In this document: positions 33,201 through 42,347 of the stretch, in pieces
Numbering within the stretch: the stretch's first letter is position 1
How the letters are laid out: each line of letters begins with the position of its first letter
Assembly: GCF_002305895.1 (NCBI RefSeq)
Contig: NZ_CP022203.1
Span: forward strand, 4,318,501-4,382,500
Source: Corallococcus macrosporus DSM 14697
Lineage (GTDB): Bacteria > Myxococcota > Myxococcia > Myxococcales > Myxococcaceae
Length of the DNA stretch: 64,000 bases
Direction of reading: 5' to 3'
Made by a program: the position numbers and the translations under genes
The notes under the pieces: model-generated
Seen by the model: the letters and a program-made list of their open reading frames with translations, nothing else
What the model was told of the DNA's origin: nothing
Database searches by the model: none

Positions 33201-36200
33201 GAGTCCGTAGCGGTGGAGTACGAGGGACAGCGGCTGACGTACCGCGAGCTGAACCGGCGAGCCAATCAGCTAGCGCACCACCTGAGGGACATGGGGGTGG
33301 GCCCCGAGGTGAGGGTGGGGCTGTGCGTGGAGCGCTCGCTGGAGTTGGTGGTGAGCGTGCTGGGCATCCTGAAGGCGGGAGGCGTGTACGTGCCGCTGGA
33401 CGCCAGCTATCCGCTGGAACGGCTGGCATGGATGCTTCGGGAGTCGGAGGTGGCGCTGCTGGTCGGCCAGCAGCGCTTGCTCCATGCTCTGACCCTGCCC
33501 GACACCTTGCCTACGGTCTACGTCGACGCAGCGTGGAGCACACAGCTTGCCCACCAGCCGGAGACGACACCGAGCACGCGAGTCTGCGGAGACAACCTGG
33601 CGTATGTGATGTTCACGTCGGGGAGCACGGGGAAGCCGAAGGGCGTGGGGGTGCCGCACCGAGCGGTGTCGCGATTGGTGCTGGGGACGGACTACGCGCG
33701 CTTCGGGCCTGACGAGGTGTGGCTGCAGCTTGCGCCGATTTCCTTCGATGCTTCGACGTTGGAGGTGTGGGGCGCGCTGCTGCACGGGTCGAAGCTGGTG
33801 GTGTACCCGGCGGGCACGCCGTCGCTGGAGGAGTTGGGCCGGAAGCTGGAGACGTCGGGAGTGACGTCGCTGTGGCTGACGGCGGCGCTGTTCGAGCAGA
33901 TGCAGGCGCGGCAGCCGCAAGCCCTGGCGAAGGTGAGGCAGGTGCTCGCGGGTGGAGACGCGCTGCCGGTGGCGCGGGTGAAGGAGCGGCTGGAAGCGGG
34001 CGGAGTCCTCATCAACGGGTACGGCCCGACGGAGAACACGACGTTCTCCAGCACGTACCGGATGGAGAGCCCGGAAGAGGTAGGCGCGTTGGTGGCCATC
34101 GGCCGGCCTGTGTCCAATACGACGGCATACGTGCTGGACGGCGCAATGCGGCCGGTGCCGGTGGGTGTCCCGGGCGAGCTGTACGTGGGCGGAGACGGCC
34201 TGGCCGTGGGCTACGTGGGCCGCCCTGAGTTGACGGCGGAGCGCTTCGTGCCGAGCCCATACGGAGACGGCGAGCGCCTCTACCGCACGGGAGACATGGT
34301 GCGGTGGCTGGGGAACGGGACGCTGGAGTTCCTGGGCCGAGGCGACACGCAGGTGAAGGTGCGCGGGTACCGAATCGAGCTGGGAGAGGTGGAAGCGGCG
34401 CTGGCCCAGCACGCGGGCGTCAACGAGGCCGTGGTGGTGGCGCGGGAGGACGGAAGCGAAGGCAAGCGGCTGGTGGCGTATGTGACGCCGCGGGAGGGCT
34501 CGGAGCTGGAGGCCGGTGCACTTCGCAGCCACATGAAGCAGCGGCTGCCGGAGTACATGGTGCCGTCGGCGTATGTGGTGCTGGAGACGCTGCCACTGAC
34601 GCGAAACGGCAAGGTGGACCGCAAGGCCCTGCCCGCACCGGAGGCCGCGGGCCCGAAGGCCGAGCACTTCCAGGCGCCACGCACGGCCACGGAGCAGAAG
34701 CTGGCGGCCATCTTCAGCGAAGTGCTGAACGTCGACCGGATCAGCGTGAGTGACGACTTCTTCGAGCTGGGCGGGCACTCGCTACTGGCCACGCAGTTGG
34801 TGTCCCGCGTTCGAGAGGCCTTCCAGGTGGAATTGCCGCTTCGAACGGTCTTTGAATGCCGAACTGTCGCAGCACTGGCCGAACGGCTGGTTCATGACTC
34901 GGGCAGGGGCGCTACAAGGAGGGGGCCGCCGTTGGTTCGTACCGCGCGCGGCGGACCGATCCCGCTGTCGTTCGCTCAGCAGCGGCTGTGGTTCCTCCAC
35001 CAGCTCGAACCGAACAGCGCTTCCTACAACGTGCCCGTGGCGGTGAAGCTCTCTGGCACATTGGATTTGGCGGCGCTTCAAAGAAGCTTCGGCGCATTGG
35101 TTCAGAGGCACGAGGCACTGCGCACCACGTTCCGTTCCGAGGGAGGGATGCCCATTCAGGTCATCGCTCCGAACGGTATCGGAGCGCTGGAGTTCGTTGA
35201 CGTTAGCGCCCTATCCGGCGCTGAGGCCGCCCAGGAGGTCGAACGTCGAACGGAAGCTGAAGCCTTGCGCCCATTCAACCTGGAGAAGGGGCCGTTGCTG
35301 AGAGCGACGGTGGTGAAGGAGGGGGAGGAGGAGCACGTGCTGGTGCTGGTGATGCACCACATCGTGTCGGACGGGTGGTCGATGGGCGTGTTGGTGAGGG
35401 AGCTGGTGGAGTTGTACGAGGCATCCGCGGCAGGGAGAGAGCCGCGCCTGCCGGAGCTGCCGGTGCAGTACGCGGACTATGCGGTGTGGCAGAGGGAGTG
35501 GCTGGCGGGGGAGGTGCTGGAGGAGCAGCTCGGGTACTGGAGGAGGCAGTTGGAGGGGGCGCCTGGTGCGTTGGAGTTGCCAACGGACAAGGCGAGGCCC
35601 GCGGTGCAGACGTACCGAGGGGGGACGACGGGGCTGGAGTGGCCGAGGGCGATGTGGGAGGGGGTGAAGGGGCTGGCGCAGGAGGAGAATGCGACGCCCT
35701 TCATGGTGCTGCTGGCGGCCTTCCAGGCGGTGCTGTCGAGGTACGCGAGGCAGGAGGACGTGTGTGTGGGCTCGCCCATCGCGAACCGGACGAGGGCGGA
35801 GACGGAGGGGCTGATTGGCTTCTTCGTGAATACGCTGGTGCTGCGCACGAAGGTGAAGGGGGAGGAGAGCTTCCGTGAGCTGCTGGGGCAGGTGAGGGAG
35901 GTGACGTTGGGTGCGTACGCGCACCAGGACGTGCCATTCGAGAGGCTGGTGGAGGAGCTGCAGCCGGAGAGGGACTTGAGCCGCAGCCCGCTGTTCCAGG
36001 TGATGCTGGTGCTGCAGAACGCGCCAGGAGGAGCGGTGAGTCTGCCGGGGCTGAAGCTGGAGGCGGCGGAGGCCACCGGGAAGACGTCGAAGTTCGACCT
36101 GACGCTGGGGCTGGGCGAGTCGAGCGAGGGCGGGCTGGCAGGGACGTTGGAGTTCAACAGCGACCTGTTCCACGCCGAATCGATGCAGCGCTTGTTGTGG

Positions 36201-39200
36201 CACCTGCGTGTGTTGCTTGAGGCCGCAGTACGCCGGCCTGAGACGCGGCTTCGTGACTTGCCGCTGATGGACCGTGAAGCAGAGCTGCGCCTGGTGGAGG
36301 AATGGAGTGGGGCCGTCGCGCCGTACCCACGCGATGCCAGCGTAGCGAGGCTCTTCGAGGAGCAAGCACACCGAACGCCGGATGCGATAGCGGTGGAGTA
36401 CGAGGGGCAGCGGCTGACGTATCGGGAGCTGAACCGGCGAGCGAACCAGTTGGCGCACCACTTGAGGGGCATGGGTGTGGGCCCTGAGGTACGGGTGGGG
36501 CTGTGCGTGGAGCGCTCGCTGGAGTTGGTGGTGAGCGTGCTGGGCATCCTGAAGGCGGGAGGCGTGTACGTACCGCTGGATGCCAGCTACCCGCTGGAGC
36601 GCCTGGCTTGGATGAAGGCGGAGGCGGGTGTCGCGGTGTTGGTGGCGCAGGAGAAGCTTGCGGACGAGGTGGCGTCTGGCGGTGAGCTGGTGGTGTGCGT
36701 GGACACGGAGTGGGCCACGCAGATTGCCCACCAGCCGGAGACGACACCGAGCACGCGAGTCTGCGGAGACAACCTGGCGTATGTGATGTTCACGTCGGGG
36801 AGCACGGGGAAGCCGAAGGGCGTGGGGGTGCCGCACCGAGCGGTGTCGCGGCTGGTGCTGGGGGCGGACTACGCGCGCTTCGGGCCCGAGGAGGTGTGGC
36901 TGCAGCTTGCGCCGATTTCCTTCGACGCCTCGACGCTGGAGGTGTGGGGCGCGCTGCTGCACGGGGCGAAGCTGGTGGTGTACCCGGCGGGCACGCCGTC
37001 GTTGGAGGAGTTGGGCCGGAAGTTGGAGGCGTCGGGAGTGACGTCGCTGTGGCTGACGGCGGCGCTGTTCGAGCAGATGCAGGCGCGGCAGGCGCAAGCC
37101 CTGGCGAAGGTGCGGCAGGTGCTGGCGGGTGGAGACGCGCTGCCGGTGGCGCGGGCGAAGGAGCGGCTGGAAGCGGGAGGAGTCCTCATCAACGGGTACG
37201 GCCCGACGGAGAACACGACGTTCTCCAGCACGTACCGGATGGAGAGGCAGGAAGAGGTAGGCGCGTCAGTGTCCATCGGCCGGCCTGTGTCCAATACGAC
37301 GGCATACGTGCTGGACGACGCGATGCGGCCGGTGCCGGTGGGCGTCCCGGGCGAGCTGTACGTGGGCGGAGACGGGCTGGCGGTGGGCTACGTGGGCCGC
37401 CCTGAGCTGACGGCGGAGCGCTTCGTTCCGAGCCCGTTCGGAGACGGCGAGCGCCTCTACCGCACGGGAGACATGGTGCGGTGGCTGGGGAACGGGACGC
37501 TGGAGTTCCTGGGCCGAGGCGACACGCAGGTGAAGGTGCGTGGGTACCGAATCGAGCTGGGAGAGGTGGAGGCGGCGCTGGCCCAGCACGCGGGCGTCAA
37601 CGAGGCCGTGGTGGTGGCGCGGGAAGACGCCAGTGAAGGCAAGCGGCTGGTGGCTTACGTGACGGTACATGACGGCACCGCGCTTGAGCCCAGCGCGCTG
37701 CGCGCCCATATGAAGCAGCGGCTGCCGGAGTACATGGTGCCGTCGGCATACGTGGTGCTCCAAACGCTGCCGCTGACGCCGAACGGCAAGGTGGACCGTA
37801 AGGCGCTCCCGGCGCCGGCCACGGAGGGCACCGCGATTGAGACGTACGTGGCGCCACGGACGGCCACGGAGCAGAAGCTGGCCGCCATCTTCAGCGAAGT
37901 GCTGAACGTCGAGCGCGTGGGGCTGGAGGCCGACTTCTTCGAGCTGGGCGGACACTCGCTGCTGGCCACGCAGTTGGTGTCGCGAGTGCGGGATGCATTG
38001 GGGTTCGCGTTGCCCTTGCGGGACATCTTCGAGTCCCCCACGGTGGAGAAGCTGGCGCAGCGGCTGGACCATGCTTCGTCAACGAATGCTCCGGCGCTGG
38101 CACCGCCGCTGGTCCCGGCTTCGCGCGACAACGCGATTCCGCTCTCATTCGCCCAGCAGCGACTGTGGTTCCTCGCGCAGTTGGAACCCAGCAGCACCGT
38201 CTACAACGTCCCCGCGTCCGTGCGGTTGGCGGGCGCCTTGAATGTTGCCGCCCTGGAGCGGAGCTTCGAGGCGCTGGTCGGTCGGCATGAGTCGCTGCGC
38301 ACCACGTTCCGGACAGAGGGGGGCGCTCCGGTGCAGGTCATCCATCCGCAGGGCCTCGCCCGGCTCGAGGTGATGGACCTGCGCGCCATGCCCGGCCAGG
38401 ACAGGGAGGCCGAGGCGATGCGGATCGCTCAAGAGGCGGCGCAGCGTCCGTTCAATCTGGAGCACGGTCCCCTGCTGCGGAGCGCGTTGCTCTCGCTGTC
38501 GGACGAGGACCACGTCCTGGTGCTGGTGATGCACCACATCGTCTCGGACGGCTGGTCCATGGGGCTCCTGGTTCGCGAGCTGACCGCGCTCTACAGCGCC
38601 TTCTCCCAGGGCCAACCGTCACCGCTGCCGGCGTTGCCGCTCCAGTACGCGGACTACGCGGTCTGGCAGCGCGGATGGCTCCAGGGCGACGTCCTGGAGG
38701 CGCAGCTCGGATACTGGAAGCAGCAACTGGAAGGGGCGCCTCGCTTGCTGGAGCTGCCCACGGACCGGCCCCGTCCGGCCGTGCAGTCCCTGGATGGCGC
38801 CTACGCGCCCTTCGCGCTGGGCCGCGAGCTGTCCGACGCGGTGCACGCGCTCGCGCGCCGTGAGGGGGCGACGCCGTTCATGGTGCTGCTGGCGGCCTTC
38901 CAGGCGGTGCTGGCGCGCTACTCGGGGCAGGATGACATCTCCGTGGGCTCGCCCATCGCCGGTCGGACACGCGCCGAGACCGAGGCGCTGATCGGCTTCT
39001 TCGTGAACACCCTGGTGCTCCGGACGCGGCTTGATGGCCAGCCATCCTTCCGTGAGCTGCTCGCTCGGGTCCGGGACGTGACGCTCGGGGCCTACACGCA
39101 CCAGGATGTACCTTTCGAAAAGCTCGTGGAGGCGCTGCGTCCGGAGCGCAGCCTGAGCCACGCGCCGCTGTTCCAGGTCATGCTCACCCTGGACAGCACC

Positions 39201-42056
39201 CCCGACGCCGAGGGGCCCGCGCAGGCCGGCATGGCACTGACGCCCGTGTCCGTGGCGCACCGGGTCTCCCGGTTCGACCTCACGCTGGGCTTCGTGGAGG
39301 GGAAGGACGGCTTCTCCGGTGGGCTGGAGTACAGCACGGCCCTGTTCGACGCCGGGACGGCGGAGCGGCTGTTGGGGCACCTGCGCACGCTGCTCGAGGC
39401 CGCGGTCGCCGCGCCGGACCGCGCCGTGTTCGCGTTGCCGGTCCTGAGCCCGGCCGAAACGCACCGGATGCTGGTGGCGTGGAATGACACCGGCGCCGAT
39501 GTCACCCCGGACGTCTGCATCCACACGCTGGTTGAACGCCAGGCCGCGGCCACGCCCGAGGCGGTGGCGGTGATGGCTGGCGAGGTGACGCTGACCTACC
39601 GCGAGCTCGAGCAGCGCGCGGACCGGCTGGCGCGAACGCTGCGCCAACTGGGCGTCGGGCCGGAGGTCCGCGTGGGGCTGTGCGCGGAGCGCGACGCGGA
39701 CCTGTTGGTCGCGGTGCTCGGCATCCTCAAGTCGGGAGGCGCCTACGTCCCATTGGATCCGGCGTACCCGCGCCAGCGCCTGGCCTTCATGCTGGAGGAC
39801 GCCCGGCCCAAGGTCCTGGTCGGCCAGCGCGCGCTGCTCGATGGACTGCCCCCCTCGGGCGCGGTTCGTCTGGCGCTCGACGAGGCGCAGGCGGACGTCG
39901 CTGACTCCCGAGCACCCCTCGTTTCCGCGCCTGACCACCTGGCCTACGTGTTGTTCACCTCCGGGAGCACCGGCCGGCCCAAGGGCGTGGCGCTGGCGCA
40001 CCGGGGGGCCGTGGCGCTCCTGCGCTGGACGACACGGGCCTTCGCGGCGGATGAGCTGGCTGGGGTGCTCGCCTCCACGTCACTCAACTTCGACCTGTCC
40101 GTCTTCGAGCTGTTCGCGCCGCTCATCCGGGGCGGCGCGGTGGTCCTGGCCCGCAACGCGCTGGAGCTGCCGACCCTCCCGGCGGCCCAGCGGGTGACGC
40201 TGGTCAACACGGTCCCCTCCGCCATGGCGGAGCTGGTGCGCGCCCGCGCCCTGCCGGACTCCGTGCGGACGGTCAACCTGGCAGGAGAGCCGCTGTCCCA
40301 GTCACTGGTGGAGGCCATCCATCAGTCCGCGCCGGGCGTGCGGCGGGTGCTCAACCTCTATGGCCCCACCGAGGACACGACGTACTCGACGTATGCCGTG
40401 GCCGCGCCCGGCGCCGCGCGCGAGCCCACCGTGGGGCGGCCCGTTGAGGGGACCCGGGCCTATGTGCTGGATGCGCTCGGCCAGCCCGTGCCCCAGGGCG
40501 TCGCGGGCGAGCTGCACCTGGGCGGCGCGGGACTCGCCCGTGGCTACGCCGACCGGCCCGAGTTGACGGCGGAGCGCTTCGTGCCAGACGCGTTCAGCCA
40601 GCGGCCCGGGGCCCGCCTGTACCGCACGGGTGACCGCGTGCGGTGGTTGCCCGACGGCGAGCTGCAGTACCTGGGGCGCATCGACCAGCAGGTGAAGGTG
40701 CGCGGCTTCCGCATCGAGCTAGGGGAGATCGAGGCGGCCCTGCGGCGGCACCCCGGCGTGCGCGACGCCGTGGTGCTGGTGCGGGAGGACGGGGCCGAAG
40801 AGGGCCGCAGGCTGGTGGCGTACATCGTGCCTCCGGCGGACGCGGTGCCGGATGCGGCGGAGCTGCGCCGCTTCGTGAAGGAGGCGCTGCCTGACTTCAT
40901 GGTGCCGGCCGGGGTGATGGTGCTCCGCGCGCTGCCGCTGACGCCCAACGGCAAGGTGGACCGCAAGGCGCTGCCGGCGCCTGACGCGCTGGGCGCGGAG
41001 GCCTCGCGGACCTACGTGGCGCCGCGGGACGCCATCGAGCTCCTGCTCGCGGGCATCTGGGAGGAGCTGCTGGGCACGGGCCCCATCGGCGTCCACGCCG
41101 ACTTCTTCGAGCTGGGAGGGCACTCGCTCCTGGCCATGCGGATGGTGTCACGCATTCGCGAGCGCCTGGGCCGCGGCCTGCCGGTGGTGTCGCTGTTCCA
41201 GGCGGGCACGCTGGAGGCGCTGGCGGCGCGGCTCCGGGAGGCGCCGGGGCACCTGTCTCCGCTGGTTCCCATCCAACAAGGAGGCGCCCAGCCGCCTGTC
41301 TTCTGCGTCCACCCCGTCAGCGGCAACGTGCTGCCATACCTGGAGCTGGCGCGGCGGCTCGGGCCGGACCAACCGTTCTACGCGTTCCAGTCGCCGGGCC
41401 TCGAAGGGGAACAGGCGCCGCTGGAGACGGTGGAGGCCATGGCCGCCACCTACCTGGAGGCCCTGCGCGGCGTCCAGGCGTCCGGACCCTACCGGCTGGC
41501 GGGGTGGTCCCTGGGCGGCGTGGTGGCCTTCGAGATGGCGCGCCAGTTGGAGGCGCGGGGCGAGCGGGTGGCGCAGCTCACGCTCATCGACGCCTACGCG
41601 TTCGACCAGCGGCCGGCGGAGCCGGTGAGCGGGGCGTGGATTGCCGCGCGGTTCGTGGAGTTCACCGCGCAGCTCCTGGGCCTGCCCTCGCCCACGCTGC
41701 CGCAGGATGCGCAGCCGCTGGACGAGGCCGCGCTCCTGGAGCGCCTGCTGGACCTGGGGCGGCGCACCGGCGCGCTCCCCCAGGGCGTGGGGGCGGCGCA
41801 GGTCCACGCGCTGTACCGCGTGTACGAGCGCAACCTCCGCGCGCTCTGGCGCTACGCGCCCGGGCGCTACGGCGGCCACGTGACGCTGATCCGCGCGAGC
41901 GAGACGCAGGTCCCCACCGGGACGGATGGTGGCTGGGCGGCGCTGGCGGACGGCGGCGTGACGGTGCGCGAGCTCCCTGGCGACCACCACGCCATCCTCC
42001 GGCCCCCGGCGGTCGATCAGCTCGTGGAGACGATGACGTTGAAGCCGTCTCCTTGA
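6240..42056 (+). CDS. giant NRPS, eleven C-A-T modules and thioesterase
   Basis: An uninterrupted 11,938-residue synthetase that assembles and releases a peptide. ATG at 6240 follows the previous stop by 3 bases, so the two genes are one operon. A basic helix-like leader ([16 protein letters not shown]) precedes the first C domain and may dock with the acidic tail of the upstream subunit. Modules begin near 6330, 9526, 12696, 15871, 19041, 22241, 25416, 28596, 31771, 34951 and 38126. All eleven T domains keep GGHS. No E, methylation, Cy or oxidation domain is visible. The thioesterase occupies about 41241-42053, with GWSLGG (Ser 11757) and GDHH (His 11916). Codes read by eye: module 1 DTENVGTAVK, 3 DAPQLGAVDK, 5 DLTKVGHVGK (Asp), 11 DLFNNALTYK (Ala); 2, 4 and 6-10 are all DALWLGGTFK (Val-like). 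Substrate calls are inference; domain calls are secure. Confidence 0.97.
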   Translation: MGNETDKKPTLTREEKLALLAKRLEKKPRPAVPLTFAQQWLWSLEQRSPGLPAHRLPWVLELSGHLEVAILERSLQDVARRHEPLRTHFGEVSGAPVQFVEPQVRLPFTVEGVEDVPAEAREAAVRQRIQRDLETPFDLSRGPLARALLLRVSPERHVLLMVVHHLVCDAASLEVLSQELLALYGAFVQGQPSPLPDAPLPYSEYAAAQRARLRGDALDAHLERWRERLAGAPHELALPTDRPRRSSTGRAERRRALLPQALTERLESLARAEGGSLFAVVLAGLQAVLSRYSGQKDLLIGALSERGNKELAGLVGLVSEPRALRADLSGRPDFRELLRRARADTAEAFEHPHVPFEPLLESLGVEHDATRAPLFQVRFGAREALPRVRAVSELEVRVLDAEGASTDLDLSLMMVQEAEGLTLEATYNADLFDAATIGGLLGHLEALLEAAVTAPDVPVETLPLLRGPERQQVLVTWSGASEPVAAHACAHALFEAQVARTPEATAVISGRESVTYRELDARANRVAMRLRAHGVGLESRVAVCVERSVELLAALLGVLKAGGAYVPLDPEYPAERLGFMLEDSGARVVVARARYREKLGASSAPVWLEVDTLTSAGAEETAEVAVPVPPEAAAYVLYTSGSTGRPKGVVVQHQSLGSFIRAEWQVCPVAPGDRVLQFASISWDTSAEEIYPCLTQGGTLVLRTPELLDVPDAFLARCEAAGISQLNLPTAFWHELTASLDEGKARLPAGLKWVVIGGERAVPARVAQWRRRVGRAVPLLNTYGLTEVTAVATAVDLMAEVEDAGREVAIGRPLTNVRVYVLDEALEPVPAGVVGELFIGGLGVARGYLGRPGLTAERFVPSPWGAGARLYRTGDKARWRRDGVLEYLGRGDAQVKVRGHRIEPGEVESALLGQPGVREALVVVREDVPGDKRLVAYVVPRDAHGLEGSEVRASLESRLPRFMVPQAVVVLERLPLLPNGKVDREALPAPEAVQAPRRGAHVAPRTPVEQMLAGFWTEVLRLESVGLHDNFFEVGGHSLLAMQLVARVREAFRVDLPLRDVFESATIAALAERISRAVAVAGVPAPPLTRTPREGGIAPLSFAQQRLWFLAQLDPTNTSYNLWAPVRVSGALDVVALERSFDALVRRHESLRTTFRAEGGAPVQVIAPDTRVPLEVVDLSGLPAAEREAAAKARTEEEVRRPFQLEQGPLLRTVLLKVSEHEYVLALVMHHIVSDYWSMGILVREVAALYESLSQGQPSPLPELPVQYADFAVWQREWLKGEVLETQLAYWRKQLEGASSALALPTDRPRPAAQTFRGANLHARWPKALWREVEALGRRESATPFMVLLAAFQTVLSRYSGQDDVSVGAPIAGRSHSETEGLIGFFVNTLVLRARLVPGLTFRELLGQVREVTLGAYAHQDVSFEKLVEELQPERDLSRSPLFQVTLTLQNTPAADVQLRGITLKGGEAEEKTSKFDLSLVVEEVPDAVVATVNYNSDLFEAGTMDRMLGHLKVLLEGAIAEPEARLGELPLMGAEERTRVVEAWSGTATAYPRDVGLPELFEAQVQRTPESEAVEYEGQRLTYRELNRRANQLAHHLKAMGVGPEVRVGLCVERSLELVVSVLGILKAGGVYVPLDASYPLERLAWMKAEAGVAVLVAQEKLADEVASGGELVVCVDTEWATHVARQPESNPASTVSGDNLAYVMFTSGSTGKPKGVGVPHRAVSRLVLGADYARFGPEEVWLQLAPISFDASTLEVWGALLHGSKLVVYPAGTPSLEELGRKLETSGVTSLWLTAALFEQMQARQAQALAKVRQVLAGGDALPVARVKERLSAGGVLINGYGPTENTTFSSTYRMESPEEVGASVSIGRPVSNTTAYVLDGGMRPVPVGVPGELYVGGDGLAVGYVGRPELTAERFVPSPFGDGERLYRTGDVARWLGNGTLEFLGRGDTQVKVRGYRIELGEVEAALAQHAGVNEAVVVAREDASEGKRLVAYVTVHDGTALEPSALRAHMKQRLPEYMVPSAYVVLQTLPLTPNGKVDRKALPAPEAAGPKAEQFQAPRTATEQKLAAIFSEVLNVERVGLEGDFFELGGHSLLATQLVSRVREAFQMELPLRDVFESPTVEKLAARLEEAQSGASAQQAPALRRMPRVGALPLSFAQQRLWFLEQLEPGSSVYNIPLAIRLSGALQVDALELALRELVRRHEVLRTTFRTEGGTPVQIISQQAAVALLVMDLSALPESEAEAEVQRLLREESLRGFDLSSGPLLRTRLLKRSESEHVLLANMHHIVSDGWSMGVIVRELSVLYGAFREGRPSPLPELEVQYVDFSMWQRAWLESGALRQQLDWWREQLEGAPHYLALPTDRPLPAVQSSRGAHLPVRLSRALSSAVQALAQRHGATAFMVLLAGFQALLARYTSQDDLVVGTPVAGRNRAETEGLIGFFVNTLALRARPSAEKPFLTLLAEVKHAALGAYGHQDVPFEQLVEELQPERNLGHSPLFQVMFSLQNTPVPESRVPGLSMSAMDSELGAAKFFLTLALEDLPEGFAGVFEYNADLFSPTTIQRMASHWLTLLEAAVATPEQRLSELPLLSLDERHQLLVAWNNTRAAYPRETPVHVQLAELAARAPDSVALSWEGGQLTFTALRARVRSLAGHLRQLGVGPEIRVGLCARGSPERVLGLLAILEAGGAWVPLEHDAPRERLTRILEDARSQVVLTQRALRDGIPPLSVPVVLLEDPPEADSSPSWTSGVVADNAAYVLFTSGTTGRPKGVVVSHRALARHTAWFITALKLGAGDRVLQKASLGFDASVPEVLATLVAGAELVIAPPDAERDTEVLLAALERQRVTVLQLVPSQLRVLLMHERVAQAAGLRVLLSGGEALPVELVHLARARLPSTTLINAYGPTETTVDATAWLGGDLGEWPIAPIGAPIANTQVYVLDAQGHPVPVGVAGELFIGGEGLARGYVGRPEQTAERFVPDGFGASPGARLYRTGDRVRWRGDGALEFLGRMDAQVKVRGHRIEPGEIEAVLAEHPAVQAAVVVARQDASGEVRLVAYVSARAGGVEPPALRAFLSERLPPAMVPSWFVSLESLPLLPSGKVDRRALPAPEPEAGEHEYAAPRTPTEELLCGFFSRVLGVERVGIHDGFFELGGHSLLATQLVSRIRSAFRVELALRELFEAPTVAELARRVEQALRTGAEPLLPRIKALPGARELPLSFAQQRLWFLDQLQPGSAFYNVSAVVKLTGPLDPRALEWSFEELVRRHEALRTTFRADGGLPVQVIAPEQELAFAVVSLESAADADRDGSAKAWAEDEAQRPFDLKKGPLLRATLLRLREQEHVLVLVMHHIVSDEWSMGILVREVATLYEALSQGQRPRLPELPLQYGDFAVWQHEWLTGGVLETQLGYWRRQLADAPRALSLPTDKPRPAVQTFRGGLLETLWPAELWAAVKALGHREGATPFMVLLAAFQTVLARYSGQDDVCVGAPIAGRTREETEGLIGFFVNTLVLRARPSRDLSFRALLAQVREVTLGAYAHQDVPFEKLVEELQPERDLSRSPLFQVTLTLQNTPSSEVRLRELSLKGVDAEEKTSKFDMSLLAEEAPHGLSVAVNYNSDLFEAGTMDRLLGHLKVLLEAAVVSPETRLGELPLMGAEERTRLVKAWSGTASAYPRDEGLAELFEAQVQRTPESEAVEYEGQRLTYRELNRRANQLAHHLKGMGVGPEVRVGLCVERSLELVVSVLGILKAGGVYVPLDASYPLERLAWMKAEAGVAVLVAQEKLADEVASGGELVVCVDTEWATHVARQPESNPASTVSGDNLAYVMFTSGSTGKPKGVGVPHRAVSRLVLGTDYARFGPDEVWLQLAPISFDASTLEVWGALLHGAKLVVYPAGTPSLEELGRKLETSGVTSLWLTAALFEQMQARQPQALAKVRQLLAGGDALPVARVKERLEAGGVLINGYGPTENTTFSSTHRMESPEEVGASVSIGRPVSNTTAYVLDGAMRPVPVGVPGELYVGGDGLAVGYVGRPELTAERFVPSPYGDGERLYRTGDMVRWLGNGTLEFLGRGDTQVKVRGYRIELGEVEAALAQHAGVNEAVVVAREDGSEGRRLVAYVTPREGSELEPNALRAHMKQRLPEYMVPSAYVVLETLPLTPNGKVDRKALPAPEAAGPKAEQFQAPRTATEQKLAAIFSEVLNVERVGLEGDFFELGGHSLLATQLVSRVREAFQMELPLRDVFESPTVEKLAQRLDAEVPREVAVQVPPPTRVERTGPLPLSFAQQRLWFLDQLEPGSSSYNIPVAVKLTGEVRVEALRQAFKALVLRHESLRTTFQSSGAAPVQVIAADSPVQLSVVDLTALGDAERPAEAHRLISQEAGRPFDLSRGPLLRTGLLKLSEQEHVLVLVMHHIVSDGWSMGILVREVVALYASCSQGLPSPLPELPLQYADYAVWQREWMQGAVLDAQLGWWKDQLQGATQALELPTDRPRPAVQTFRGDSRDVQWPRELWESVKGLARHEGATPFMVLLAAFQTVLSRYSGQDDICVGSPIANRTRAETEGLIGFFVNTLVLRARLAGNPTFRELLAQVRERTLGAYAHQDVPFERLVEALKPERDLSRSPLFQVMFILQNTPTVELHLPGLTLTGMEGDAGTSKFDLTLELTETARGLSVSAVYNSDLFDPETIDRLLGHLRVLAEAAVQDPEVRLVELPLLDAVERRRLLVEWNDTRADRAPSTIQALFEAQAARTPEALAVVAEDSRLTYGELNRRANQVAHHLRSLGVGPDVPVGLYLDRSASALVGLWGILKAGGAYVPLDVTSPAERLQSVLADAEARVLVTQSSLADALRWGAGAVVCLDSDAHALAEWSDSNPVPTAAPENLAYVIFTSGSTGKPKGVAIEHRQLVTYVDGVSARLALPEGASFASVSTLAADLGHTAVFPTLCRGGALHLVSRERASDPSALAALFEQERVDCLKIVPAHLQALLASGRPERVLPRQRLVLGGDVSEWALMDRVHALAPGLVVFNHYGPSETTVGVLTLQVEREPRGRVSASVPLGRPIPNARVYVLDARLRPVPVGIPGELCIGGETVGRGYLGRPDLSAERFMPDPYTDEPGARMYRTGDRARVLADGRVEFLGRMDYQLKVRGYRVELGEVEAALERHVAVRESVVVALDGAAEGKRLVGYAVPKPGHALDAESLRGFLARTLPEYMVPQALVVLDSLPLTPNGKVDRKALPAPDFQAADAEAFVAPRTATEELLAGLFSEVLGLERVGVHSGFFDLGGHSLLATQAISRIRGALGIELPLRDLFEAPTVAALAERVDRWVRSGAAVAAPPLRPREGRTNVLPLSFAQQRLWFLEQLAPGSAFYNVPAVVKLSGPLDVVALKRSFDALVRRHESLRTTFRAEGGAPVQVISPEGQRALAVVDLSGHPDAEQEALRRSEAESLKPFDLEKGPLLRTSLLRLGAQEHVLVLMMHHIVSDGWSMGVLVREVAALYDAFTRSHPSPLPELPVQYPDYAVWQREWLQGEVLEAQLAYWREQLADAPRALELPTDKARPAVQTYSGALRHEVWPRSLWRDLEAFGRREGATPFMVLLAAYQVVLSRYARQEDVSVGSPIAGRTHGETEGLIGFFANMLVLRTKVSAARSFRELLGQVREVTLGAYAHQDVPFEKLVEELQPERDLSRSPLFQVTLTLQNTPVTDVTLGEGLRLSGVESEGRTSKFDLSLVVEEVQDGVVVAANYNTDLFEAETVLKLLRHLRTLLNAAIAEPETRLGELPLMDAEERNRLVKAWSGTATAYPRDAGLAVLFEQQVERTPESVAVEYEGQRLTYSELNRRANQLAHHLRGMGVGPEVRVGLCVERSLELVVSVLGILKAGGVYVPLDASYPLERLAWMKAEAGVAVLVAQEKLADEVASGGELVVCVDTEWATQIAHQPETTPSTRVCGDNLAYVMFTSGSTGKPKGVGVPHRAVSRLVLGADYARFGPEEVWLQLAPISFDASTLEVWGALLHGSKLVVYPAGTPSLEELGRKLETSGVTSLWLTAALFEQMQARQPQALAKVRQVLAGGDALPVARVKERLEAGGVLINGYGPTENTTFSSTYRMESPEEVGASVSIGRPVSNTTAYVLDGGMRPVPVGVPGELYVGGDGLAVGYVGRPELTAERFVPSPFGDGERLYRTGDVARWLGNGTLEFLGRGDTQVKVRGYRIELGEVEAALAQHAGVNEAVVVAREDASEGKRLVAYVTPREGSELEPNALRAHMKQRLPEYMVPSAYVVLETLPLTPNGKVDRKALPAPEAAGPKAEQFQAPRTATEQKLAAIFSEVLNVERVGLEGDFFELGGHSLLATQLVSRVREDLKIELPLRDIFECPTVEKLAQRVEDSRGTESAVVRAPRLTRAPRDVAIPLSFAQQRLWFLDQLEPGSPFYNVPSVVRLSGRLELEALESSFRELVRRHEPLRTTFRDNGGEPVQVIASEPQPYFQQIDFSSWAADRTTTAQQWIAEEVQRPFNLEKGPLLRATVVKEGEEEHVLVLVMHHIVSDGWSMGVLVRELVELYEASAAGREPRLPELPVQYADYAVWQREWLAGEVLEEQLGYWRRQLEGAPGALELPTDKARPAVQTYRGGTTGLEWPRALWEGVKGLAQEENATPFMVLLAAFQAVLSRYARQEDVCVGSPIANRTRAETEGLIGFFVNTLVLRTKVKGEESFRGLLGQVREVTLGAYAHQDVPFERLVEELQPERDLSRSPLFQVMLVLQNAPGGAVSLPGLKLEAAEATGKTSKFDLTLGLGESSEGGLAGTLEFNSDLFEAGTMDRLLGHLKVLLEAAVVSPETRLGELPLMGAEERNRLVKAWSGTASEYPRDSGLSELFEAQVQRTPEAVAVEYEGQRLTYRELNRRANQLAHHLKGMGVGPEVRVGLCMERSLELVVSVLGILKAGGVYVPLDASYPLERLAWMKAEAGVAVLVAQEKLADEVASGGELVVCVDTEWAAQIAHQPETTPSTRVCGDNLAYVMFTSGSTGKPKGVGVPHRAVSRLVLGTDYARFGPDEVWLQLAPISFDASTLEVWGALLHGAKLVVYPAGTPSLEELGRKLETSGVTSLWLTAALFEQMQARQPQALAKVRQVLAGGDALPVARVRERLSAGGILINGYGPTENTTFSSTYRMESPEEVGASVSIGRPVSNTTAYVLDGGMRPVPVGVPGELYVGGDGLAVGYVGRPELTAERFVPSPYGDGERLYRTGDMVRWLGNGTLEFLGRGDTQVKVRGYRIELGEVEAALAQHAGVNEAVVVSRQDGSEGKRLVAYVTVHDGTALEPSALRAHMKQRLPEYMVPSAYVVLETLPLTPNGKVDRRALPTPDAQPRLPGAGYEAPRTPTEVLLAGVFSEVLGVARIGLKDNFFELGGHSLLATQVVSRVRTVFGIELPLRELFEAPTMSEFAERVERAVRSGMSVAAPPLKPRLEHGSSLPTSFAQQRLWLLDQMNPGGTSYNVPAVLRVEGPLDAMVLQRSFQELVRRHESLRTTFSSCDGMPVQVISADPVLAFQHKTLASLPEDERAAEVSRLADEDAHQPFDLARGPLLRVTLLKLSEQEHVLVLVMHHIVSDGWSMGILVREVTSLYEAFAQGRSSPLPDLPVQYADYAVWQREWLRGEVLERQLAYWKQQLEGAAQALELPTDRARPTLQTFRGGHLEQRWPKPLWDGVKSLAQREGATPFMVLLAAYQVVLSRYARQEDVSVGSPIAGRTHGETEGLIGFFVNTLVLRARLSPGLTFRELLGQVREVTLGAYAHQDVPFEKLVEELHPERDLGRSPLFQVTLTLQNTPVTDVTLGEGLRVSGVESEGRTSKYDVSLVMEEVQDGVVAMANYNSDLFEAGTMDRMLGHLKVLLEGAIAEPEARLGELPLMGAEERTRVVEAWSGTASEYPRDVGLAELFEAQVQRTPESVAVEYEGQRLTYRELNRRANQLAHHLKGMGVGPEVRVGLCVERSLELVVSVLGILKAGGVYVPLDASYPLERLAWMKAEAGVAVLVAQEKLADEVASGGELVVCVDTEWATHVARQPESNPASTVSGDNLAYVMFTSGSTGKPKGVGVPHRAVSRLVLGTDYARFGPDEVWLQLAPISFDASTLEVWGALLHGAKLVVYPAGTPSLEELGRKLETSGVTSLWLTAALFEQMQARQPQALAKVRQLLAGGDALPVARVKERLEAGGVLINGYGPTENTTFSSTYRMESPEEVGASVSIGRPVSNTTAYVLDGGMRPVPVGVPGELYVGGDGLAVGYVGRPELTAERFVPSPFGDGERLYRTGDVARWLGNGTLEFLGRGDTQVKVRGYRIELGEVEAALAQHAGVNEAVVVAREDASEGKRLVAYVTPREGSELEPSALRAHMKQRLPEYMVPSAYVVFQSLPLTPNGKVDRKALPAPEAAGSKAEHFQAPRTATEQKLAAIFSEVLNVERVGLEGDFFELGGHSLLATQLVSRVREAFQMELPLRDVFESPTVEKLAARLEEAQSEVSAHQAPALRRVPREGALPLSFAQQRLWFLDQLEPGSAFYNVPVAVKLSGTLDLGALRRSFDELVRRHESLRTTFEEQGGTPVQLVSEDATARLEVVELGSDSGLERASAVERFVAEEALRPFNLEKGPLLRATVVKEGEEEHVLVLVMHHIVSDGWSMGVLVRELVELYEASAAGREPRLPELPVQYADYAVWQREWLAGEVLEEQLGYWRRQLEGAPGALELPTDKARPAVQTYRGGTTGLEWPRAMWEGVKGLAQEENATPFMVLLAAFQAVLSRYARQEDVCVGSPIANRTRAETEGLIGFFVNTLVLRTKVKGEESFRELLGQVREVTLGAYAHQDVPFERLVEELQPERDLSRSPLFQVMLVLQNAPGGAVSLPGLKLEAAEATGKTSKFDLTLGVSESDGGLSGGLEFNSDLFEPETMARLLTHLRSLLEAAVARPASRLSDLPLMSREEEQRLVKAWSGTAPEYPRSASLSALFEQQAERTPESVAVEYEGQRLTYRELNRRANQLAHHLRDMGVGPEVRVGLCVERSLELVVSVLGILKAGGVYVPLDASYPLERLAWMLRESEVALLVGQQRLLHALTLPDTLPTVYVDAAWSTQLAHQPETTPSTRVCGDNLAYVMFTSGSTGKPKGVGVPHRAVSRLVLGTDYARFGPDEVWLQLAPISFDASTLEVWGALLHGSKLVVYPAGTPSLEELGRKLETSGVTSLWLTAALFEQMQARQPQALAKVRQVLAGGDALPVARVKERLEAGGVLINGYGPTENTTFSSTYRMESPEEVGALVAIGRPVSNTTAYVLDGAMRPVPVGVPGELYVGGDGLAVGYVGRPELTAERFVPSPYGDGERLYRTGDMVRWLGNGTLEFLGRGDTQVKVRGYRIELGEVEAALAQHAGVNEAVVVAREDGSEGKRLVAYVTPREGSELEAGALRSHMKQRLPEYMVPSAYVVLETLPLTRNGKVDRKALPAPEAAGPKAEHFQAPRTATEQKLAAIFSEVLNVDRISVSDDFFELGGHSLLATQLVSRVREAFQVELPLRTVFECRTVAALAERLVHDSGRGATRRGPPLVRTARGGPIPLSFAQQRLWFLHQLEPNSASYNVPVAVKLSGTLDLAALQRSFGALVQRHEALRTTFRSEGGMPIQVIAPNGIGALEFVDVSALSGAEAAQEVERRTEAEALRPFNLEKGPLLRATVVKEGEEEHVLVLVMHHIVSDGWSMGVLVRELVELYEASAAGREPRLPELPVQYADYAVWQREWLAGEVLEEQLGYWRRQLEGAPGALELPTDKARPAVQTYRGGTTGLEWPRAMWEGVKGLAQEENATPFMVLLAAFQAVLSRYARQEDVCVGSPIANRTRAETEGLIGFFVNTLVLRTKVKGEESFRELLGQVREVTLGAYAHQDVPFERLVEELQPERDLSRSPLFQVMLVLQNAPGGAVSLPGLKLEAAEATGKTSKFDLTLGLGESSEGGLAGTLEFNSDLFHAESMQRLLWHLRVLLEAAVRRPETRLRDLPLMDREAELRLVEEWSGAVAPYPRDASVARLFEEQAHRTPDAIAVEYEGQRLTYRELNRRANQLAHHLRGMGVGPEVRVGLCVERSLELVVSVLGILKAGGVYVPLDASYPLERLAWMKAEAGVAVLVAQEKLADEVASGGELVVCVDTEWATQIAHQPETTPSTRVCGDNLAYVMFTSGSTGKPKGVGVPHRAVSRLVLGADYARFGPEEVWLQLAPISFDASTLEVWGALLHGAKLVVYPAGTPSLEELGRKLEASGVTSLWLTAALFEQMQARQAQALAKVRQVLAGGDALPVARAKERLEAGGVLINGYGPTENTTFSSTYRMERQEEVGASVSIGRPVSNTTAYVLDDAMRPVPVGVPGELYVGGDGLAVGYVGRPELTAERFVPSPFGDGERLYRTGDMVRWLGNGTLEFLGRGDTQVKVRGYRIELGEVEAALAQHAGVNEAVVVAREDASEGKRLVAYVTVHDGTALEPSALRAHMKQRLPEYMVPSAYVVLQTLPLTPNGKVDRKALPAPATEGTAIETYVAPRTATEQKLAAIFSEVLNVERVGLEADFFELGGHSLLATQLVSRVRDALGFALPLRDIFESPTVEKLAQRLDHASSTNAPALAPPLVPASRDNAIPLSFAQQRLWFLAQLEPSSTVYNVPASVRLAGALNVAALERSFEALVGRHESLRTTFRTEGGAPVQVIHPQGLARLEVMDLRAMPGQDREAEAMRIAQEAAQRPFNLEHGPLLRSALLSLSDEDHVLVLVMHHIVSDGWSMGLLVRELTALYSAFSQGQPSPLPALPLQYADYAVWQRGWLQGDVLEAQLGYWKQQLEGAPRLLELPTDRPRPAVQSLDGAYAPFALGRELSDAVHALARREGATPFMVLLAAFQAVLARYSGQDDISVGSPIAGRTRAETEALIGFFVNTLVLRTRLDGQPSFRELLARVRDVTLGAYTHQDVPFEKLVEALRPERSLSHAPLFQVMLTLDSTPDAEGPAQAGMALTPVSVAHRVSRFDLTLGFVEGKDGFSGGLEYSTALFDAGTAERLLGHLRTLLEAAVAAPDRAVFALPVLSPAETHRMLVAWNDTGADVTPDVCIHTLVERQAAATPEAVAVMAGEVTLTYRELEQRADRLARTLRQLGVGPEVRVGLCAERDADLLVAVLGILKSGGAYVPLDPAYPRQRLAFMLEDARPKVLVGQRALLDGLPPSGAVRLALDEAQADVADSRAPLVSAPDHLAYVLFTSGSTGRPKGVALAHRGAVALLRWTTRAFAADELAGVLASTSLNFDLSVFELFAPLIRGGAVVLARNALELPTLPAAQRVTLVNTVPSAMAELVRARALPDSVRTVNLAGEPLSQSLVEAIHQSAPGVRRVLNLYGPTEDTTYSTYAVAAPGAAREPTVGRPVEGTRAYVLDALGQPVPQGVAGELHLGGAGLARGYADRPELTAERFVPDAFSQRPGARLYRTGDRVRWLPDGELQYLGRIDQQVKVRGFRIELGEIEAALRRHPGVRDAVVLVREDGAEEGRRLVAYIVPPADAVPDAAELRRFVKEALPDFMVPAGVMVLRALPLTPNGKVDRKALPAPDALGAEASRTYVAPRDAIELLLAGIWEELLGTGPIGVHADFFELGGHSLLAMRMVSRIRERLGRGLPVVSLFQAGTLEALAARLREAPGHLSPLVPIQQGGAQPPVFCVHPVSGNVLPYLELARRLGPDQPFYAFQSPGLEGEQAPLETVEAMAATYLEALRGVQASGPYRLAGWSLGGVVAFEMARQLEARGERVAQLTLIDAYAFDQRPAEPVSGAWIAARFVEFTAQLLGLPSPTLPQDAQPLDEAALLERLLDLGRRTGALPQGVGAAQVHALYRVYERNLRALWRYAPGRYGGHVTLIRASETQVPTGTDGGWAALADGGVTVRELPGDHHAILRPPAVDQLVETMTLKPSP
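6330..9525 (+). other. NRPS module 1, C(degenerate)-A-T, basic residue likely
   Basis: The C domain reads HHLVCDAAS (6729 onward), so Gly of HHxxxDG is Ala, and the usual [10 protein letters not shown] motif is replaced by [10 protein letters not shown]. The A domain is complete ([23 protein letters not shown]). Code D-T-E-N-V-G-T-A-V shares the E239/T322 pattern of the MxcG lysine domain in this same window, so a basic or polar substrate is suggested, weakly. T domain serine at 9351-9353. Confidence 0.7.
9526..12695 (+). other. NRPS module 2, C-A-T, valine-like
   Basis: The C domain has HHIVSDYWS (9927-9953), Tyr in place of the Gly of HHxxxDG. The A-domain code is DALWLGGTFK ([31 protein letters not shown]), matching the DAxWxGGTFK pattern of valine activators. 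Confidence 0.75.
12696..15870 (+). other. NRPS module 3, C-A-T, substrate unclear
   Basis: The C domain is intact (HHIVSDG). The A domain is not one of the homogenised copies: [43 protein letters not shown], giving DAPQLGAVDK. The terminal V-D pair and Gln at 278 recall Gln/Glu activators, but proline at 239 is unusual, so no firm call. Confidence 0.7.
15871..19040 (+). other. NRPS module 4, C-A-T, valine-like
   Basis: The C domain has HHIVSDEWS (16275 onward), Glu in place of the Gly of HHxxxDG. A-domain code DALWLGGTFK. Part of this A domain is identical base for base to module 8 (see the repeat entry). Confidence 0.75.
17418..18149 (+). repeat. A-domain repeat, copy in module 4 (identical to 30147-30878)
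   Basis: Reading both copies side by side I see no difference over about 732 bases, including synonymous marker codons absent from the other copies (tcaggaagc, cgtcagttgctc). Offset 12,729 bases. Confidence 0.85.
19041..22240 (+). other. NRPS module 5, C-A-T, aspartate-like
   Basis: The A domain has the altered A4 region typical of Asp/Asn activators ([11 protein letters not shown]), then [24 protein letters not shown]. The code DLTKVGHVGK differs by one conservative position from the Asp code DLTKVGHIGK known from surfactin-type synthetases. The C domain is intact. Confidence 0.82.
22241..25415 (+). other. NRPS module 6, C-A-T, valine-like
   Basis: Intact C domain (HHIVSDGWS), although the late motif reads [10 protein letters not shown] where the other modules have [11 protein letters not shown]-domain code DALWLGGTFK. 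The 3' half of the A domain is shared exactly with module 8. Confidence 0.75.
24411..24967 (+). repeat. A-domain repeat, copy in module 6 (identical to 30771-31327)
   Basis: About 557 bases read identically at an offset of 6,360 bases. The limits are set by g/c at 24410/30770 and g/a at 24968/31328. Confidence 0.85.
25416..28595 (+). other. NRPS module 7, C-A-T, valine-like
   Basis: Intact C domain whose second half (from [11 protein letters not shown]) is nearly the same as in modules 9 and 10. A-domain code DALWLGGTFK. Its T domain is of a different lineage ([20 protein letters not shown]) from the shared one in modules 2, 4, 6 and 8. Confidence 0.75.
30147..30878 (+). repeat. A-domain repeat, copy in module 8 (identical to 17418-18149)
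   Basis: Second copy of the module 4 tract. It ends at 30879 (t here, c at 18150), after which the sequence follows module 6. Confidence 0.85.
30771..31327 (+). repeat. A-domain repeat, copy in module 8 (identical to 24411-24967)
   Basis: Second copy of the module 6 tract. It overlaps the end of the module 4 tract by about 108 bases, which places the chimera junction inside 30771-30878. Confidence 0.85.
31771..34950 (+). other. NRPS module 9, C-A-T, valine-like, mosaic A domain
   Basis: Intact C domain. A-domain code DALWLGGTFK, but about 33430-33545 encodes an unrelated stretch ([19 protein letters not shown]...) where the other six copies read [20 protein letters not shown]. The T domain has its own start ([17 protein letters not shown]). 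Confidence 0.75.
32097..32926 (+). repeat. C-domain repeat, copy in module 9 (identical to 35274-36103)
   Basis: About 830 bases read identically at an offset of 3,177 bases, from [11 protein letters not shown] to SKFDLT. Module 7 (about 25736-26560) carries the same block with scattered single-base changes. Confidence 0.85.
34951..38125 (+). other. NRPS module 10, C-A-T, valine-like
   Basis: Intact C domain, whose second half is identical to module 9 over about 830 bases. A-domain code DALWLGGTFK, with small local changes ([16 protein letters not shown]). Confidence 0.75.
35274..36103 (+). repeat. C-domain repeat, copy in module 10 (identical to 32097-32926)
   Basis: Second copy. After it ends, module 10 continues like module 7 ([21 protein letters not shown]) instead of like module 9. 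Confidence 0.85.
38126..42053 (+). other. NRPS module 11, C-A-T-TE, alanine-like, chain release
   Basis: Intact C domain. The A domain is a distinct lineage: [33 protein letters not shown], giving DLFNNALTYK, a code known for alanine in microcystin-type synthetases. T domain GGHSLLAMR. The thioesterase (about 41241-42053) has a type I TE fold with [17 protein letters not shown] (Ser codon 41508-41510) and GDHHAIL. It releases the peptide by hydrolysis or cyclization; sequence alone does not tell which. Confidence 0.82.
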
Positions 42057-42062
42057 GCGCGG

Positions 42063-42093
42063 CGGGTGACGAGGCCGTGCGGCTCGTCACCCG
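42063..42093 (+). terminator. stem-loop after the giant NRPS gene
   Basis: A perfect 11-base inverted repeat, CGGGTGACGAG (42063-42073) and CTCGTCACCCG (42083-42093), with a 9-base loop, starts 7 bases after the NRPS stop. No T-run follows, so its use as an intrinsic terminator is plausible but unproven. Confidence 0.55.
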
Positions 42094-42347
42094 CGCCGCG
42101 CGGCCGTCGTCGAAAGAGGCCGTGGCGCATGGCGCCGTCCGGGCGGGCGTTTGTAACGTGACGCTTCACACGGACCCGCGGCCCGCCCGGGAGCCAACAC
42201 AGGTCCTCGCGAGCGTCTCCCAGCGCGGTTTCGCCGTGTGTCAGCGCCCTGTTCCAGTTCTCAAGAAAAAGTTGAAATAATTGAAAAACAAGACGCACTC
42301 CTGGTAGTCCCAGTCCACCTCCCCGCGGTACCGGAAAGGTGCACTGT
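42094..42347 (+). promoter_or_regulatory. intergenic region upstream of the M19-like gene
   Basis: About 250 bases without a gene. An AT-rich patch at 42262-42295 stands out in this GC-rich DNA and is the likely promoter area. I cannot assign -35/-10 boxes with confidence. A ribosome binding site GGAAAGG lies at 42332-42338, nine bases before ATG 42348. Confidence 0.4.

Noticed and set aside
10700-38070. Periodic repeats of about 3.2 kb that might suggest a CRISPR array or tandem mobile elements
   Set aside because: The period is that of C-A-T modules and the repeats are in-frame coding sequence; no terminal inverted repeats, transposase or spacer-repeat pattern.
10700-38070. Suspicion that the near-identical modules are an assembly duplication
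   Set aside because: Each module has its own first C-domain lobe and several have distinct T domains, so they are real separate modules. The exact identity of some tracts still deserves a long-read check.
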